Positions 1 through 12,300 of a stretch of DNA of 64,000 nt are shown here, in pieces. Position numbers and translations under genes: made by a program. A model generated the notes under the pieces. The model worked only from the letters and a program-made list of their open reading frames with translations. It did not search any database and was not told the DNA's origin. Source of the stretch: Pyropia haitanensis (Eukaryota > Rhodophyta > Bangiophyceae > Bangiales > Bangiaceae); contig SDUX01000004.1 in assembly GCA_008729055.1 (NCBI GenBank), positions 4,914,559-4,978,558 on the forward strand, read 5' to 3'. Positions within the stretch are counted from its first letter, which is position 1, and each line of letters starts with the position of its first letter.

Positions 1-1
1 C

Positions 2-1892
2 GAGCGGCGGCGGGAGGTGCTGACGTACGTGGACCCGGCGCCGGGGGAGTTCCCGTGCCACCTCAAGCAGCGGATGGCGTTTCATGAGCGCCGCCACTGC
101 CGCCTGTGCGGGCCAGACGTGTGGGCGGTGCCGGACCTGCGCGCGCTCCCGCCGCCGTGCTGCGGCGCGCCGCGGCGGCGGTTCACCTCGCCGCTCAACT
201 TTAAGGGGTTTGGCTTTCCGTTTTTCCGCGGCAACTTTTTCGGCACCGTCGTGTTGCGCGCGTACGACTGTGGCGGCGCCGACGGCGGCGGCGGCGGCGG
301 CGGCGGCGGTGGTGGTGGTGGTGGTAGTGCTGGTGGCGGTGTCACCCAGTACTCGGACCCGAGGTGTATCCGCCTGGAGGCGCGCCCCATTGTCGTCCGC
401 GTGCGGCACGGGACCGTGTCCCTCCGCCGCATGATGCGGCTGGCGCTCACCGACACCGCGCGGGTGCTGTGGGCGGCAGACCCGCTGGCGAGCCGCATCT
501 TTGTGTCGTGCTGTGCCAACCGGCTGGCCGTCCACGACGCCGCCGACCGGTTATCGCGGGTGGCGCTCGACTGGAAGAAGCAACGGGGGCGCGCCGTGGC
601 GAGGGGAAAGGGCGGAGTGGGGGGGGTGGGGGGTGGGGGGGGAGGTGGGAGGAACGGCCTCTTCCCTCCGTCGTCGTCGGGGGTACCCTTTGCGCTGCCG
701 CCGCTGCCGCCGCCGCCGCCGGGCGACGGGCGGGACGTCAAGCCCGGCGACGTGTCTGGGGGGTGGGCGGGGGGGGTGGGGGGCGGGGTCCCCGCCGACC
801 CTTCGTTTGCGTGGCGGTCGCTCCAGGCGGCGGCGGTCGCGGTTGCGGCGACCGCGGGCGAGGGTGGGGGCGCGGGCGGCGCCGCCGCGGGCACGTCGTC
901 GGCGGGCTTCCCGCCGGCCGCGTGGGGCGGCGACACGCCCATGACGTGCGACCACACGTCGGTAATCGAGGCGGCCGAGGCGGCGGTGCGCGAGTGCGCG
1001 TCAATGAACCTGCAGCGGCTGGCCGAGGCGGACGGGGATGGCGGCGGCGGTGGGGGTGGTGGCGGCGATGGGATGATGGAGGACGACCCCGCGGCGGGGG
1101 TGTCCTCCTCGGTCGGGGGCGCCCCGCTCCTCTCCCCGACCTCGTGCCTGACCGCCACCGCCGCGACCGCCACCACCGCCGCCACGTGCACGCCCACCCC
1201 CGAGCCAGACCTGCTGCGGATGGACCGGCTGCTGTCACGGCGGTCGCCGCGGGTGCGGCGGGGCCCGTGGGGAGTCCTCCCCCCAGAGCCCATCGCGTCT
1301 GGCGCGCCCGACGGGGATTCCAGCGGCGCCCACGCCGCGATGGTCGTGGACGACACGGATGCCCACGCGGACGGTGGCGACGGCGACGGCGACGGCTCCT
1401 CCCGCCCATCTGGCGGGTCTGCGTACACGCCCACCGGCGGGAGCAGCTCGGGCGGCGGCGGCGCGGACGGGGCGGCGTCGGGCGGCACCAGCGGGGGCGG
1501 CGGCTGGGCGGCGGCGGCGGCCGCGGCGCCCCCCCCCCCGCGGCGCCCGTCGCGACCGTCTCGTCGACGACGACCCGCCCCGGGCGGGGCACCCCCTCGG
1601 CGGCGGCGGCCCCCCCCGCCCCCCCCTAACCGGCACCCGCCGGCGGCGCAACGCGGACAGCGCGGACCGGGATAGCGTCCGGTACGCGCGGCAGGTGCGG
1701 AACCGGGAGAGCGCCAAGCGCAGCAACGAGCGGCGGGTGCGGCGGGTGGTGGCCGAGACGGCGGAGCTGGCCAAGCTCGCCCAGCTCCGGCCGCTGCTCC
1801 TCGCGCGGCGGGCGGAGCTCGAGGCGGAGCAGGCGGTGCTGCGCGCCCGCCTCGGCATGCGCCCGCGGGAGGGGGGAAAGGAGAAGGAGTGA
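2..1892 (+). CDS. bZIP-like transcription factor, 5' truncated by window edge
   Basis: The frame is open from base 2, so the true start lies outside the window. The N-terminal part has a Cys/His-rich stretch, a conserved-looking block around bases 180-260, then long Gly, Ala and Pro tracts. The C terminus (about 1635-1892) carries a bZIP domain: basic region NRESAKRSNERR at 1701-1736, followed by Leu at +25, +32, +39 and +46 from the Asn, which is the register of classical bZIPs. A Pro sits inside the zipper, and the invariant Arg eight residues after the Asn is Asn here. The first frame runs into C-runs at 1529-1539 and about 1610-1626, and the bZIP lies in another frame. Slipping one base at each run gives a continuous Pro/Ala-rich linker. 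A nuclear DNA-binding role is inferred. An intron between the two parts is the alternative to frameshift errors. Confidence 0.6.
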
Positions 1893-2532
1893 CGGGCCGC
1901 GGTACCGTGGGGGCGGGGGGGGGGGGAAGTGGAGGGTGGGAGAGTGGGAGGGGGGGATTCTTCGTTTCCTCCTTTTGGTTTTGCTGTTGCTACTGGTGCT
2001 CTTGTCTGTTGTTTTTTTTTGTTCACTCTGACCCGTCGGGTGCTGCCGGGCCGCCCCTGCGGTCACGCGGGGATGTATTGCTTGTCGTGGGGGGGCCTTG
2101 TATGTGTGTACTGTACCTAACGTGTAACGCTCATGTATACCGGTGCTGCTACTGGTTTACCCGTACACCCGCCGCGGGCACGGCGCTACCCGTACGTACT
2201 AGACTGTACTGTACACCCCTCCCCACGCACGGCGCTGCACGTGCCGGCGGCTGCCTCCAGGCAGTCTGACCGTTGGCACGCGGCCGTCGCCGTCGTCGCG
2301 CCGCCATCGTCGTCGCCCACCTCCCGCCATACCCCGCCACCGTTGCTACTAACCCCCCCCCCCCCTGCCATCCACTCCCCCCTCCCGTCCAGTGCGTGCG
2401 TCCATCTCCTCTGCCCAACGGGCTATCGGTGGGGCCGTGAAGAAAAAAAAACAACAAAAGAACAGACGCACTCTGCCCGGGTCCTCTCCGTCTCCCCCTC
2501 CCCGAGTCCACGCGCCCGCGTGGCGCGGCGCG
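1893..2532. other. Convergent intergenic spacer
   Basis: This is the 3' spacer between the bZIP-like gene and the metacaspase, which converge. It has lower GC than the genes, T-rich tracts near 2010 and a C-run near 2357-2366. It should hold both 3' UTRs. I see no gene or repeat. Confidence 0.6.
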
Positions 2533-3021
2533 TCACAGCACCAGCCGGTCCCCCATCCGCGCATCAGGCGACGACGCGGACAGGACGGGCACCTGCGGCA
2601 GGCCCTGCGCGGACAGCTCGTCCCAGATGCCCCGCCGGAGGTCCCAGTAGGTCAGCGGTGGGGGCGCGCGGCGCCCCCCCCCCCCCCCCCCGCTCCCCCC
2701 CGCCTGCTCCGCCGCGCGGCGCACCGTCTTGACGAGCGCGTCGGTGAGGGCGCCCTTGGCGTGCGCCGTCGGCGGCGCGGCGGCGCCCCCCCCCGCGCCC
2801 CACCCCCCGCGCCGCGCGTTGGTCGACGTCGCCGTCGCGCCACACGCGGCGAGGCACCACGCGACGCCGCGGGTCGGCGGGTGCGTCACCGCCGACACCT
2901 CCAGCGCCGCCATCGCCGCCTGCACCGACCGGATGATGATGTCGGGGACGGTCGCCGCGCCGCGGGTGCGGTCGTCGGCGGCGGCGCCGACCGCGACGCT
3001 GCCGGGCACGCCGCCGCCGCG

Positions 3022-3056
<35 letters not shown>

Positions 3057-3765
3057 GGCCGGGCCGCCAGCCCGGCTCCATCAGCGCCTCGGGCGGCACC
3101 GCCACCCGCGGCGTCGGCGGGTCGGCGGGCCCCGCGGCGGCGAGGAACTGGCCCTGCAGGCCGAGCACGTTGGACGAGTGGCAGCAGTCAAAGACGGCAA
3201 AGAGGCGGACGCGGTCGGGCAGGTCCCGCACGAGCACCCGGTACAGCACGTCGTCGGTGATGGGCTCGGCGCCCGCGACGGTATCCCAGTCGGTCGGCAC
3301 GATCGTGTTGTCCCAGCCGTCGACCTCGTCGCCCGCCGTGTCGCGCGCGCGGCTGCCGTGGCCAGAGAAGAGGAAGAAGATGCTGTCGCCCGCCGCGGAC
3401 GCGTCGACGACGGCGTGGCAGTGGGAGAGGATGGCCTCCCGCCGGGGGGTGCCCGCGACGGGCATGCCCGCCCGCGCCACCGCGGCGCCGTCGGTCAAGA
3501 CGGTGACGCGGTCGTCGGGCACGCGCCAGCAGTCCCACAGCAGCCGCCGCACCCGCACCACGTCCCGGTCGGGGCCGGGGAGGAGCTTGGCCGGGCTCCC
3601 CGCGTAGGTGGCGCCAATGAGGAGCGCCCGGCAGACGCCGCCCCGCCGCGCCGGGGCGTAGGGGTAGGCCGCCGCGCGGCGGACGGGCGGCGCCTCGGCG
3701 CGCCACGCGGGCGGCGCCACCACCGCCCGGGGGCTGGACTCTGTGTAGCGCCGCGACGGGCCGCG

Positions 3766-3801
<36 letters not shown>

Positions 3802-4381
3802 CGCCGCCGCCCAACCGACGCCCACCGCCACCGCCCGAGCAGCCGCCTCCCGCCGCAGCCACGCAGCACGAGCGTGGGCGGCGCGCCGCTCCGCCCACGA
3901 CGCCGCGTCAGCGGCGGCCGCGTCGGCCGCCTCTGCCGCGGCCGCCGTCGCCACCGCCGCCGCGGCGGCGGCGGCGTCGCCACGGCCGCCGCCACGCTCG
4001 GCCGAGCGGCCGCGGCGGCGGCCGCCCCCACCGCAGCCGCCGCCCCGCCCCGGCGGGTGGCCGCCGCGGCGTGCCACGCCGTCGGCGGCGGCGGCGTGCC
4101 AGCCATTGCCGCCCGCCGCGCGGGGCGCCAGCGGCGCCCGCGGCGGGCTCCGTGACCGCCGCGGGCGGCCGCCCCCCCCCGCGCCGCGGCCGCCGCGGTA
4201 GCGGGTGCGCCCGCCGTCGCGGGCGTCGTAGGCGGCGGCGGCGCGCCCGCCGTCTCCGCCGCCGGCGGGGCGGGGCGGCGGCGTCGGCCGGTGCCGCGGC
4301 GGGCTGTCGTCCCGCCCGCCGTGCCGGCGTGCGTCGGCCGTCGAGTGGCTCCGCCGCCGGTGGTGGGGCCGCGGCGGCTCT

Positions 4382-4416
<35 letters not shown>

Positions 4417-5277
4417 GGCGGCGGCCGCGCGACGCCGCTGCCGCCGCTCTGGGGAGGGCGACCCCGACCGCCCGCGGTCACGGTATGGGCGGCTGCTGCC
4501 GCCGCCGCCGCCGCCGCCGCTGCCGGCGGGCCAGTCCCGCGGCTGGCGGCCGTGGCGGTCTAGGCTTGCCGGCGGCCGCGGCGGCGGCGGCGGCGACGCC
4601 CACCCGGGGCGCCCCGCCGGCCGCCCGCCCGCGTCGGTCGGGTGCCACGCGTCGCCGGCGGTCGGGTGCCACGCGTCGCCGGCGCGGCCGCGGCCGCGCG
4701 ACCGCCCCCGGCTGTGCGACCGCCGGTGGTGGTGGCGGCCGGCGGCGGCGGCGTCGGCGGCGGCGGGCCAGCCGCCGCCGTTGCGGTCGCGCGCGAGCGC
4801 GCGCAGCTCGTCCACCTGCGCGGCCATGGTCAGCGGCGCCCAGCCGGAGCCGGGGGTGACCGACCGCCGCGACGGCGGGCGAGCCGCCGCGTCGGCCGCC
4901 GCGTGGCGTGGCCACGACGGCCCATCCACTGGCGACGCCGTCGCGTACCGGCCGTCGGCCGTCGCCGACGGCGGCGGCGACGGGCGGGCGTCCCACGGCG
5001 GCGACGGCGGCGACGGGCGGGGGGCGTCCCACGCCGACGACGGCGGCGACGGGCGGGGGGCGTCCCACGCGGGCGATGGCGGCGACGCGCGGGCCTCCCA
5101 CGGCGGCCGGCCCGCCGGCACGGCCGCCGCCGGTGGGTAGGCGTACGGGTTCTGGTACGCGGCGGCGGCGGGCGGCGGCGGCGGCGCCCCGCCACGGCCG
5201 CCGCCGTAGCGGCCGTCGCGGCCGTCGGTGGCGGTGGCCCAGCCGGCCGCGCCGGCAGAGGGGTGCCAATCGCCCAT
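2533..5277 (-). CDS. Type I metacaspase with long low-complexity prodomain
   Basis: This encodes a caspase-like cysteine protease (clan CD, C14 fold) of 914 aa from the ATG at 5275-5277. Residues 1 to about 540 are disordered and rich in Gly, Pro, Arg and Ser, with repeated WDAPRPSPPS-type units and an SR-like stretch. The catalytic domain begins near RALLIGATYAG. The catalytic His is in FSGHGSR (about H640) and the Cys in DCCHSS (about C699). The C terminus has the YWDLRRGIWDEL block. Metacaspases cleave after Arg/Lys and act in stress responses and protein quality control. The prodomain shows no LSD1 zinc finger. An in-frame ATG-less extension up to 5598 is AT-richer and looks like 5' UTR, so I chose MGDW. 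The family is far longer than usual (350-450 aa) because of the prodomain. Confidence 0.88.
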
Positions 5278-7452
5278 GGCGGCACGGCCGCGGTCGCCCT
5301 TGCCCTTTGGGAAGGGTTGGGGGGGGGGCGTGGACGAGAGTTGTTCAGGCAGCCGCCGGCTCTGGTGCCGGGCGCTCCCTCCCGACGCGCCACAGCGTGT
5401 GCCCTGTGAGACCGTGGGGATAGCGTCACGAGGGAGGAAAAAAGGAAACAGAGGGGAAGGAAAGAGAAAGGGAGGAGGCAAGACAGAGGGAGGAGGGCGG
5501 CTGGTGGTGGCACGACGGCCGGCCGCTGTTGATATAGGGGGGGGGGGAGACACAGTTTCGGGGTGAGGGTAGCGCCGCTGCCACTCGGTCGAGCCCACGC
5601 CCAGCCACGCGCGCGGTCACTCCCTCGTAAACAAGTGTTGCCACACGTTGGGCCACCGCTCCTGGTCAAATAACTGGTTGGGGTGGGGGGCGCGAGACCC
5701 CAGCCTCCCCCCCTCCTCCCTCGACGCCCCCCCTCTCCGCGCTGGACAGGGCCGGCCAGCCGCCCCCATGCAGCCATGCATCGTCCATACGGGCCAGATG
5801 ATGTGGAGACGGCATGGCCGGATGGCGTCCTCTCAACCCCCGTCTGCGGTGCACCCGCTCGGTCGCGTCGTGTGGCGTCAAGTCACGCGTGGCCAGGGGG
5901 GGGGGGGGTGGGGTGCGGCACAAACGCCGTCGGCGCCGCACTCTGGCCAACCTTGTCACGGGGCAGCGGGCGGCAGGCGCGACCACACCTTGTCATGCCG
6001 CCCGTCTTGGACAGGCCCCGGTGTGCGCCCGGTGGGGCGCCGCTTGAGCTCCCACCATTCCCCCCCCTCGCCACCCCCGTTGGCCCCGAGGATGGGAAGG
6101 ACACAGCGAGGCCGCCGTGGGTCGGCTGTCGACGGAGCCAAGAGAGGCTGCCGCCGATGCAGCATGGGCGACCGCAGGTTGGCGCGAGTGCGTGTCAACA
6201 AAACGGGGGGGGAGGGGGGAGGGGGGGGGGGGGGTGCAGCCGCCGGCACCGCCGCACGCGCGGCGGTGGCCTCCGCGGAGGGTAGGCGGTGCTCCCCGTG
6301 AGCCCCGGCCCCCCCCCGTCAAGACGGCGGCGGCAGCCGCGCGCGGCGCGCGCGCACCAGGTGGCGAGGAGCAGATATTGGAGGACGAGGACGACAGCGA
6401 GGCGGCGGCCGGCGCGCAGCGTGGCACAGGCTGGCGACTCGCTGTGACTGGATGGGAGCGGATGGCGCCATCATGGATGATCGCCGCGGGCGACGACGGG
6501 GGGGAAGGGAGCGGCCGCCCATCGAGGGGGGGACCGATGGTTGCTCCAGGCTGGTGGCGGTGAGGGGCGGTGGGGGGCGGTGCGGGCGTCACCCGTCGTG
6601 GCCCGTGCTTTGCAGTGCCGGCAGCGGCAAGCCCCCCACTTCCCAGGCGCACATCCTAGCACTGTGCCGAAAAGGGGCGGATGCCCTATTTCGAAAGAAG
6701 GTGCACTGGGCAGCGACAGACCGTTGTGCGCGGGCTGCTGTTGGCTCAGGCGGGGGTCTCTTCTGGTCGCAGCAGCAGGTCGCGCCGCCCCGCGGGGCGC
6801 TGCAACAGTGCTGGGGGAGCGGCGGCGGAAGCATCGAGATATATCAGACAAAAAATCTGGCTGACACGCACTGTCACATCTGCAATTCCCGGTCAGGTAG
6901 TTTGTAAAACGACGAGATTCTTCCAGTGCTTGCCAGATGCAGTACCCGGATGTATCTCTGTCGGTCGGGGATCGCGCGCGCCATCCATTGCGCAGCAGCC
7001 CCATTTGTGCTCCAGCGCCCGCCAATGCGGGCGCTGTACGCCGCCCCCGCGCCTGGCGTGGAGCCGCACATAGTATCTCTCCCTGCGCGCCGCGGTCTGG
7101 ACTGGGGGCGGCGGCAGCAGGCCCCCGCCCCGCGCGTTGCGCGACAGCTTCCAGCGGCGGCGCGGGCAGCGTGGCCCGCCTCTGGGGCGTCTTCTTCCCG
7201 CGCCTCTCCTCACGCCTGCTCTTCAGGGCGCCTCCCGGCACTCCCTCCGTGTGCGCTGCCGACGCGTCTCGTCTTCCGACTCCGCCGACCGCTGTGATGC
7301 GCTGTCGTGCGCCATTCTTTGTCCCGCGCTGCCGGTCCCTTTCCCTTTGTCAGGGTGCGCTCCCCGTCGTGCCCTGGGCGGGCACGGACCGCCGACGCTG
7401 CACCACTCGTCCACCCTACCCCCCCTCCCGGCCCCCCATTGCTGGTGGTGCC
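5278..7452. other. Divergent intergenic region, no gene recognised
   Basis: This separates the metacaspase start from the SEC-C gene start, so it should hold two divergent promoters. It contains G/C homopolymers (5537-5547, 5896-5908, 6217-6234) and open frames on both strands with no recognisable domain or consistent start. I see no RNA gene or clear transposon end. Confidence 0.5.
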
Positions 7453-8735
7453 ATGGCGTTTCACGCGCCGCCGCTACCGCTACGACGGGGCGCTCCCCCC
7501 CCCCCCGCCTTCCCGGCCGTGTCACCCCGGCAGCCACCCGCCTGGCCGCGGAGGTCCGCCGCTGCCCGCTCCGCCCCCCGCGCGGCGGCGCGCCCCTCCC
7601 CCGGCGGCGGCGGCGCGTCCAACCCCCTGGCGTCCTTCCTGCGGGCGGCCAACCCCCTCGCCCCCCGCTCGACGCCGGCGCCCGCCCCCCCCGACGAGCT
7701 CCTCCCCCCCCCGACCCGCCGTGCCCGTGCGGCAGCGGCCGCTCGTACGGCGGGTGCTGCCGGCGGTACCACGCGGGCGCCGAGCCCGCCGCCCCGCTCG
7801 GCCTCCTCCGCGCCCGCTACACGGCCTACGCGCTCGGCCTGCCGGCGTACATTATGCGCACGACGGCGGCGGTGAATGAGGACTACCGGGTGCCGGGGGG
7901 GGGTGGGGGGGGGGTCGTCGGCTGGCGCCGCGAGATCCTCGACTTTTGTGAGTCGTACGACTTTGTGCGGCTGGACGTGCTCGAGCAGACGCGGGGGGCG
8001 CCCGCGCCGACGGGGGGGGGGGATTTGGGGGGGGCGGGGGGGGGGCGGGAGCGGGGGACCTTGCCGCGTCGAGCGTGTGCATCCTGTTTCGGGCCAACAT
8101 GGAGCGGCTCGACATCCCGGGGGGGCCCGTGTCGTTTATTGAGCGGGCGACGTTTATCAAGGAGGGCAACAGGTACGGGGAGTCGGGGGTCTGCGGGTGA
8201 AGGGAGGGGCGGCTGGTCAGTGGTGGAAGAGCGACGCGGTTGATGGTGCGGGCTTGGAGACTGGGGTGGCGGTGAGAGAGGGCGACGGCGACAGTGATAT
8301 CGAGCCTGAGGGGTGTGTGTGTGAGTGGGTGTGTGCGGCGTGGGTGGACTGTGGTTTCGCACCTCTGGTGAGGGCTGGGGCGGCGACACGCTGTGTGCTG
8401 AGGCTGGCGCATGTGGCACAGTGACGCCGTCTCGTGCTCTTCTCCACCGTGGGGGTGGGCGAAGTTTGATTGACGTCCAAACGAGGCGTGTACTGACACG
8501 CATGACGGTGGGTTTGTGATGAGCTGACGTGCTCTGTGACACTGCGTGCGGCCGTTTTGTTCCTTGTGGTTTGCAACCATTGCGTGTATCCTGTGTTCTT
8601 CTCGCCGTGCCTGTGCTCGTCGTGTTTTTTTTGTGTTGGGTTGCTCTTCTTGTGCACTGGGGCGTCGTCACGCTTCGCTACAGGTGGCTGTACGCGTCGG
8701 GCAAGCTGGTGGACGTGGATGAGCCAGACTTTTGA
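7453..8735 (+). CDS. SEC-C motif protein, UPF0225/YchJ-like, probably organellar
   Basis: The start MAFHAPPLPLRRG opens a Ser/Ala/Pro/Arg-rich presequence of about 80 aa typical of a plastid or mitochondrial transit peptide. Next comes the SEC-C zinc motif CPCGSGRSYGGCC (about 7719-7757) and the YchJ-type continuation RARYTAYALGLPAYIM, then WRREILDFCESYDFVRLDVLE. The core resumes as ILFRANMERLD and FIERATFIKEGNR. An intron at 8173-8683 (GTACGG...TACAG, phase 2) joins AG to GTGGCTG, giving the family-like end RWLYASGKLVDVDEPDF and a stop at 8733-8735. Frame breaks occur at the C-run 7704-7712 and among G-runs at about 8010-8055; both are in low-complexity sequence. In bacteria YchJ has an NTF2-like fold of unknown function with a metal-binding SEC-C tail. 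Length is about 257 aa. Confidence 0.8.
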
Positions 8736-9375
8736 CCGCCCTGCCCCGCCGCCCCTACTGTACTGTGTGGGGACAGTCGGATGGGTGGCTGCTGCCGTGG
8801 GCCGCTGATCCCGCCTAGCCCGGAGTCCCGCTAACATTGGCTGCGGCGGTGGTGGCGGAAGGGTGGCGTTGTCCACCCACCTTTTGCCTTTCCCTATTTT
8901 ATAGAGCGGCCGTCAAGCAATCCGGGTACACGGCCACCGTCGACATGATTGTAAACGAGGGGGTTCTGTCTCTGTTGCTCTTGGCATGATTTGCTCTCTA
9001 GTTGGTTCCGTTGTGCTCTCTGCAGGTTGTCCCGCTTGTCCGCCAGCGCATTTGCTGCGGGCGGCTCTTGCGGGCGGTGCGGTCTGCTTTGCGTCTGTGC
9101 TTTGGCTCACGAGGAGTGTGCTCTGTGCTGGGTGTTTGTGTCACCGCCCCTGCGTAGGCTGCGCGTCTGGTCGGCCCTGCGCGTGCAGGGGTCAAGTTCT
9201 AGTGGCGCCGCCCTGTTCTGTACAAGAGGGCGCGCGCCCGTCGCGTCTCGGCCCACGCGCACTGCGGATCGGGCCCGCCGTACGGTGCCGCCGCCTGTCG
9301 CCCCGCGGCGATGCCCCCCCCCCTCTTCCCCCCCACCCCGGTAGTATCCACCCTTTACCCCACCCCCCCCTGACC
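8736..9375. other. Convergent intergenic spacer
   Basis: This lies between the 3' ends of the SEC-C gene and the HSF gene. It is GT-rich on the + strand in its first half and CT-rich in its last 60 bases. I see no gene or repeat. Confidence 0.5.
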
Positions 9376-12300
9376 CTATTGGGAGGTGGACAGTTCCTCA
9401 TCCCCCTCCCCCCCCACCCTCACCCCCTCCGCCTTGAGCGCTGCGCGTATGCCCGCGAGCGCGCGGTCCACGTCGGCGAGTGCCGCCCGCGCGGCGCGCA
9501 CCTGCCCGTCGAGCGTGCGCAGGGCGGCCGCGACGCTCGGCAGCTGCCGCCGCCGCGGCGGGGGGGGTGCCCCGGCAGACCTCTCTGGGGGGGACGCCGA
9601 CGACCCGAGGCGCTCGGCGTTGACGCCGCTGCCGCCGCTGCCGCCGCCGCCGCCGCCGCCACCACCACCACCTCCGCTGCCGCCGCCGCCGCCACCACCA
9701 CCGTCACCTCCGCCGCCGCCGCTGCCGCGGCCGTCCTTTCCGTTGCGCCAGGCTGCCGCCTCGCGACGGCCGTCGCCGTTGAGCACCGGCACCGTCGCGG
9801 CGCTCACGGGTGCCGCCCGTTGCGCCGACGCCGCGCCGTCCGTGTCGACGGCGTCGGCGGCGGCGGCGGCGCGGGGCGACTCCTCGCCACGGGGGAGCCC
9901 CCGCGGCGGTGGCGGCGCCGCGTCCACCGCCCGCTGCGCCAGCGGCGGCGACGGCGGGCGCGGCGGGTAGAGCGACGGCGGCGGCAGCGGAGGTTGTGGC
10001 CGTGGCGGCGGCGCCGCCGGGGACGGTTGCGGGGAAGGCGTTGGGGTGGGCGGTGGCGGCGGCGGCGGCGGCGGCGTCGCGGGCGCCACGGTCGGGGTGG
10101 CGAGGATGGGCGCGCTCCCCCCCCGCCCCCCCCCCCTCCCCATCCCAAACCTGTCGTCGGCTTTAGCGCCTGCGCCCCCACCTCCCACCGCGCCTTGCGC
10201 TGCCCGCGTCGCCAGCAGCGGGTGCCATTCCCAGCCGCGGCCACGGTAGGGTGCCCACGCGAGCCCCCCCCCCCCCCCGCCGCCGCTGACATCATGGCCG
10301 CCGCCGCCGCCGTGGCCGACGGTCCCGGCGACGCGGGCAGCGGCACGCCGCCGCCGGCCGCCGCCGCGCCGGGCCCGAGCGCCGACGCGTACGGGTAGTG
10401 CGCGGCGGCCGCGGCGGCGGCATAGTAGGCCATGTGCGAGGCGGGCGGGTAGCCGAGGAGCGGTCCCTGCTGTCCTCCCCCCGCCGCCGCCGCAGCTGCC
10501 GCCGCGGCGGCCGCCGCCGCTGCCGCCGCACCGGGGGAAGGGAAGTGGGGGACGTTGCCGGTGGCCGCCGAGCCCATCGCGCCAGCCGGCGGCAGGTAGT
10601 GGGCGTGTCCCCCGTGGACAACGCCGCCGCCATAGACACTGGGGTGGACGCTGCTGTGGAGCGACAGCACGCCGGCGGGGGTGGCGGGGGGGGGCGCCCG
10701 CGCCGTAGCGGGCAGCGTGCCGGCCGCCGCCGCCGCCGGCGCCGCCGCCGCCGTGGCGGGTGGTAGCGGCGGCGGCAGCGGCGTTGACGTTGGGGGCGGC
10801 GGCAGGAGCGGTGGCAGTGGCGGTGGTGCTGCCGCTGCCGCTGCTGCCGCCACCACCTCCGCAGCCGCCGTTGCCGTCGCTGCCGCCGCTGGCACGACCG
10901 ACGTGGCCGACCACGTGCCGGTGGCGGGTATCGCCGACGTGCCACCGCCGCCGTGGCCCCCCGCAGCGGCCGGCAGGCGGCCGTCGGCCGACGCCGTGGC
11001 GGCCGCGGCGGCCGGCAGGCGGCCGTCGGCCGACGCCGTGGCGGCCGCGGCGGCAGCATACTCACCGCCGCCTCCGCCGCTCCCTGTCCCACTTGCCTCG
11101 ACGGGTCGGGCGCGCTTTCGTTGCCTCCGCGGTGATGTGACGCCGTCACGGACGGCGGCGTCCCGTGAGGGTCCCGCCACCGTCGCCACCGCCGGCCCGC
11201 GGCCCGCCGCCCCGATTGCGTACACGTACGGGGTGGCAGCCGACGGCGCCGCGGCCGGGGATGCGCTGCCGCCGCCACTGTCGTCGCCGCCGCCGCTGCC
11301 GCCGTCGCCGCCGCCGTTGCGGCTGCGAAAGCGGCCGTGGCCGCCGCCGCCGGCGGGTGCGCCCTTGTCCCCCCCGTTCCCCCCCGTGCCCATCGTGCGG
11401 CGGCCGCGCTCGAGGCTGGGGGACATGCCGAGCCCCCCCGCCTCCTCCTCATCGCCCTCGTCTTCCTCATGCCTCCCCCCTTCCCTCCCCCGCCCCCCCC
11501 CTTCCCCCTCCTCCTCGCCCCCCCCCCCCGACGGGAGGGGATCCTCGCTACTCCCTACCCGTCTGGTGCCACCCCCCCCGCCACTCCCCCCCCCGCTCCC
11601 CCCCCCCACCGCCGCCGCTGCTCCACCTCCCCCACCCGCTGCCGCATAATGCCGCCGAGCAGGTGCGGCGCGCCGCGCACAAAGCACGGGTGGGAAAACA
11701 CCCACGCCTCGGCCGATGCCTTGTGAAACCCGTACTTGTTGAGCTGCCGCACGAACGAAGCAAAGTGGGCGTGCTTGAAGAAGGACGGCAGCACGGCCGC
11801 GGCAAACTCCTCCTTGGCGTGCACCACAAACGCGCGGCCGTTGGGGACCCAACTGACGAGCGCGTCGGGCGCGCCTCCGTGGACAATGTGGTGGAGCTTG
11901 GCGATGAAGGGCGTCAGTGTGCGGGGGCCGCCGGCGCCTCCGACGCCGCCGACGCGGCCGATGCGGCCGATGCCGCCGACGCTACCGACGCCGCCGATGC
12001 CGCCGACGCTACCGACACCGCCCACCGCGGCAGCGGTGGCGGCAGCGACGACAGCGCCGCCACCCGGCGGGGAGGTGGGAAGCACCCCGCCGACTTGGGC
12101 GGCCGCTGCGCCTGCGCCTGCGCCCGCGGCGGCTGCTGACGTCATCTCCCTCGAGCGGCGGCGGGCGCTCGCGCCACCGCCACCGCCGCCACCGCCACCG
12201 CCGCCGCCGCCACCGCCGCCGCCGCCGGTGCCGTCCCCCACCGATAATGGTGCACCCCAACTGCTGCTCCCCCGGCTGCCCACGGCGGGGAGCCCCAACG

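Noticed and set aside
2533..5598. Metacaspase start at 5598
   Set aside because: Sequence between 5277 and 5598 is lower in GC and reads as a purine/pyrimidine-rich leader; the ATG at 5277 fits the change in composition.
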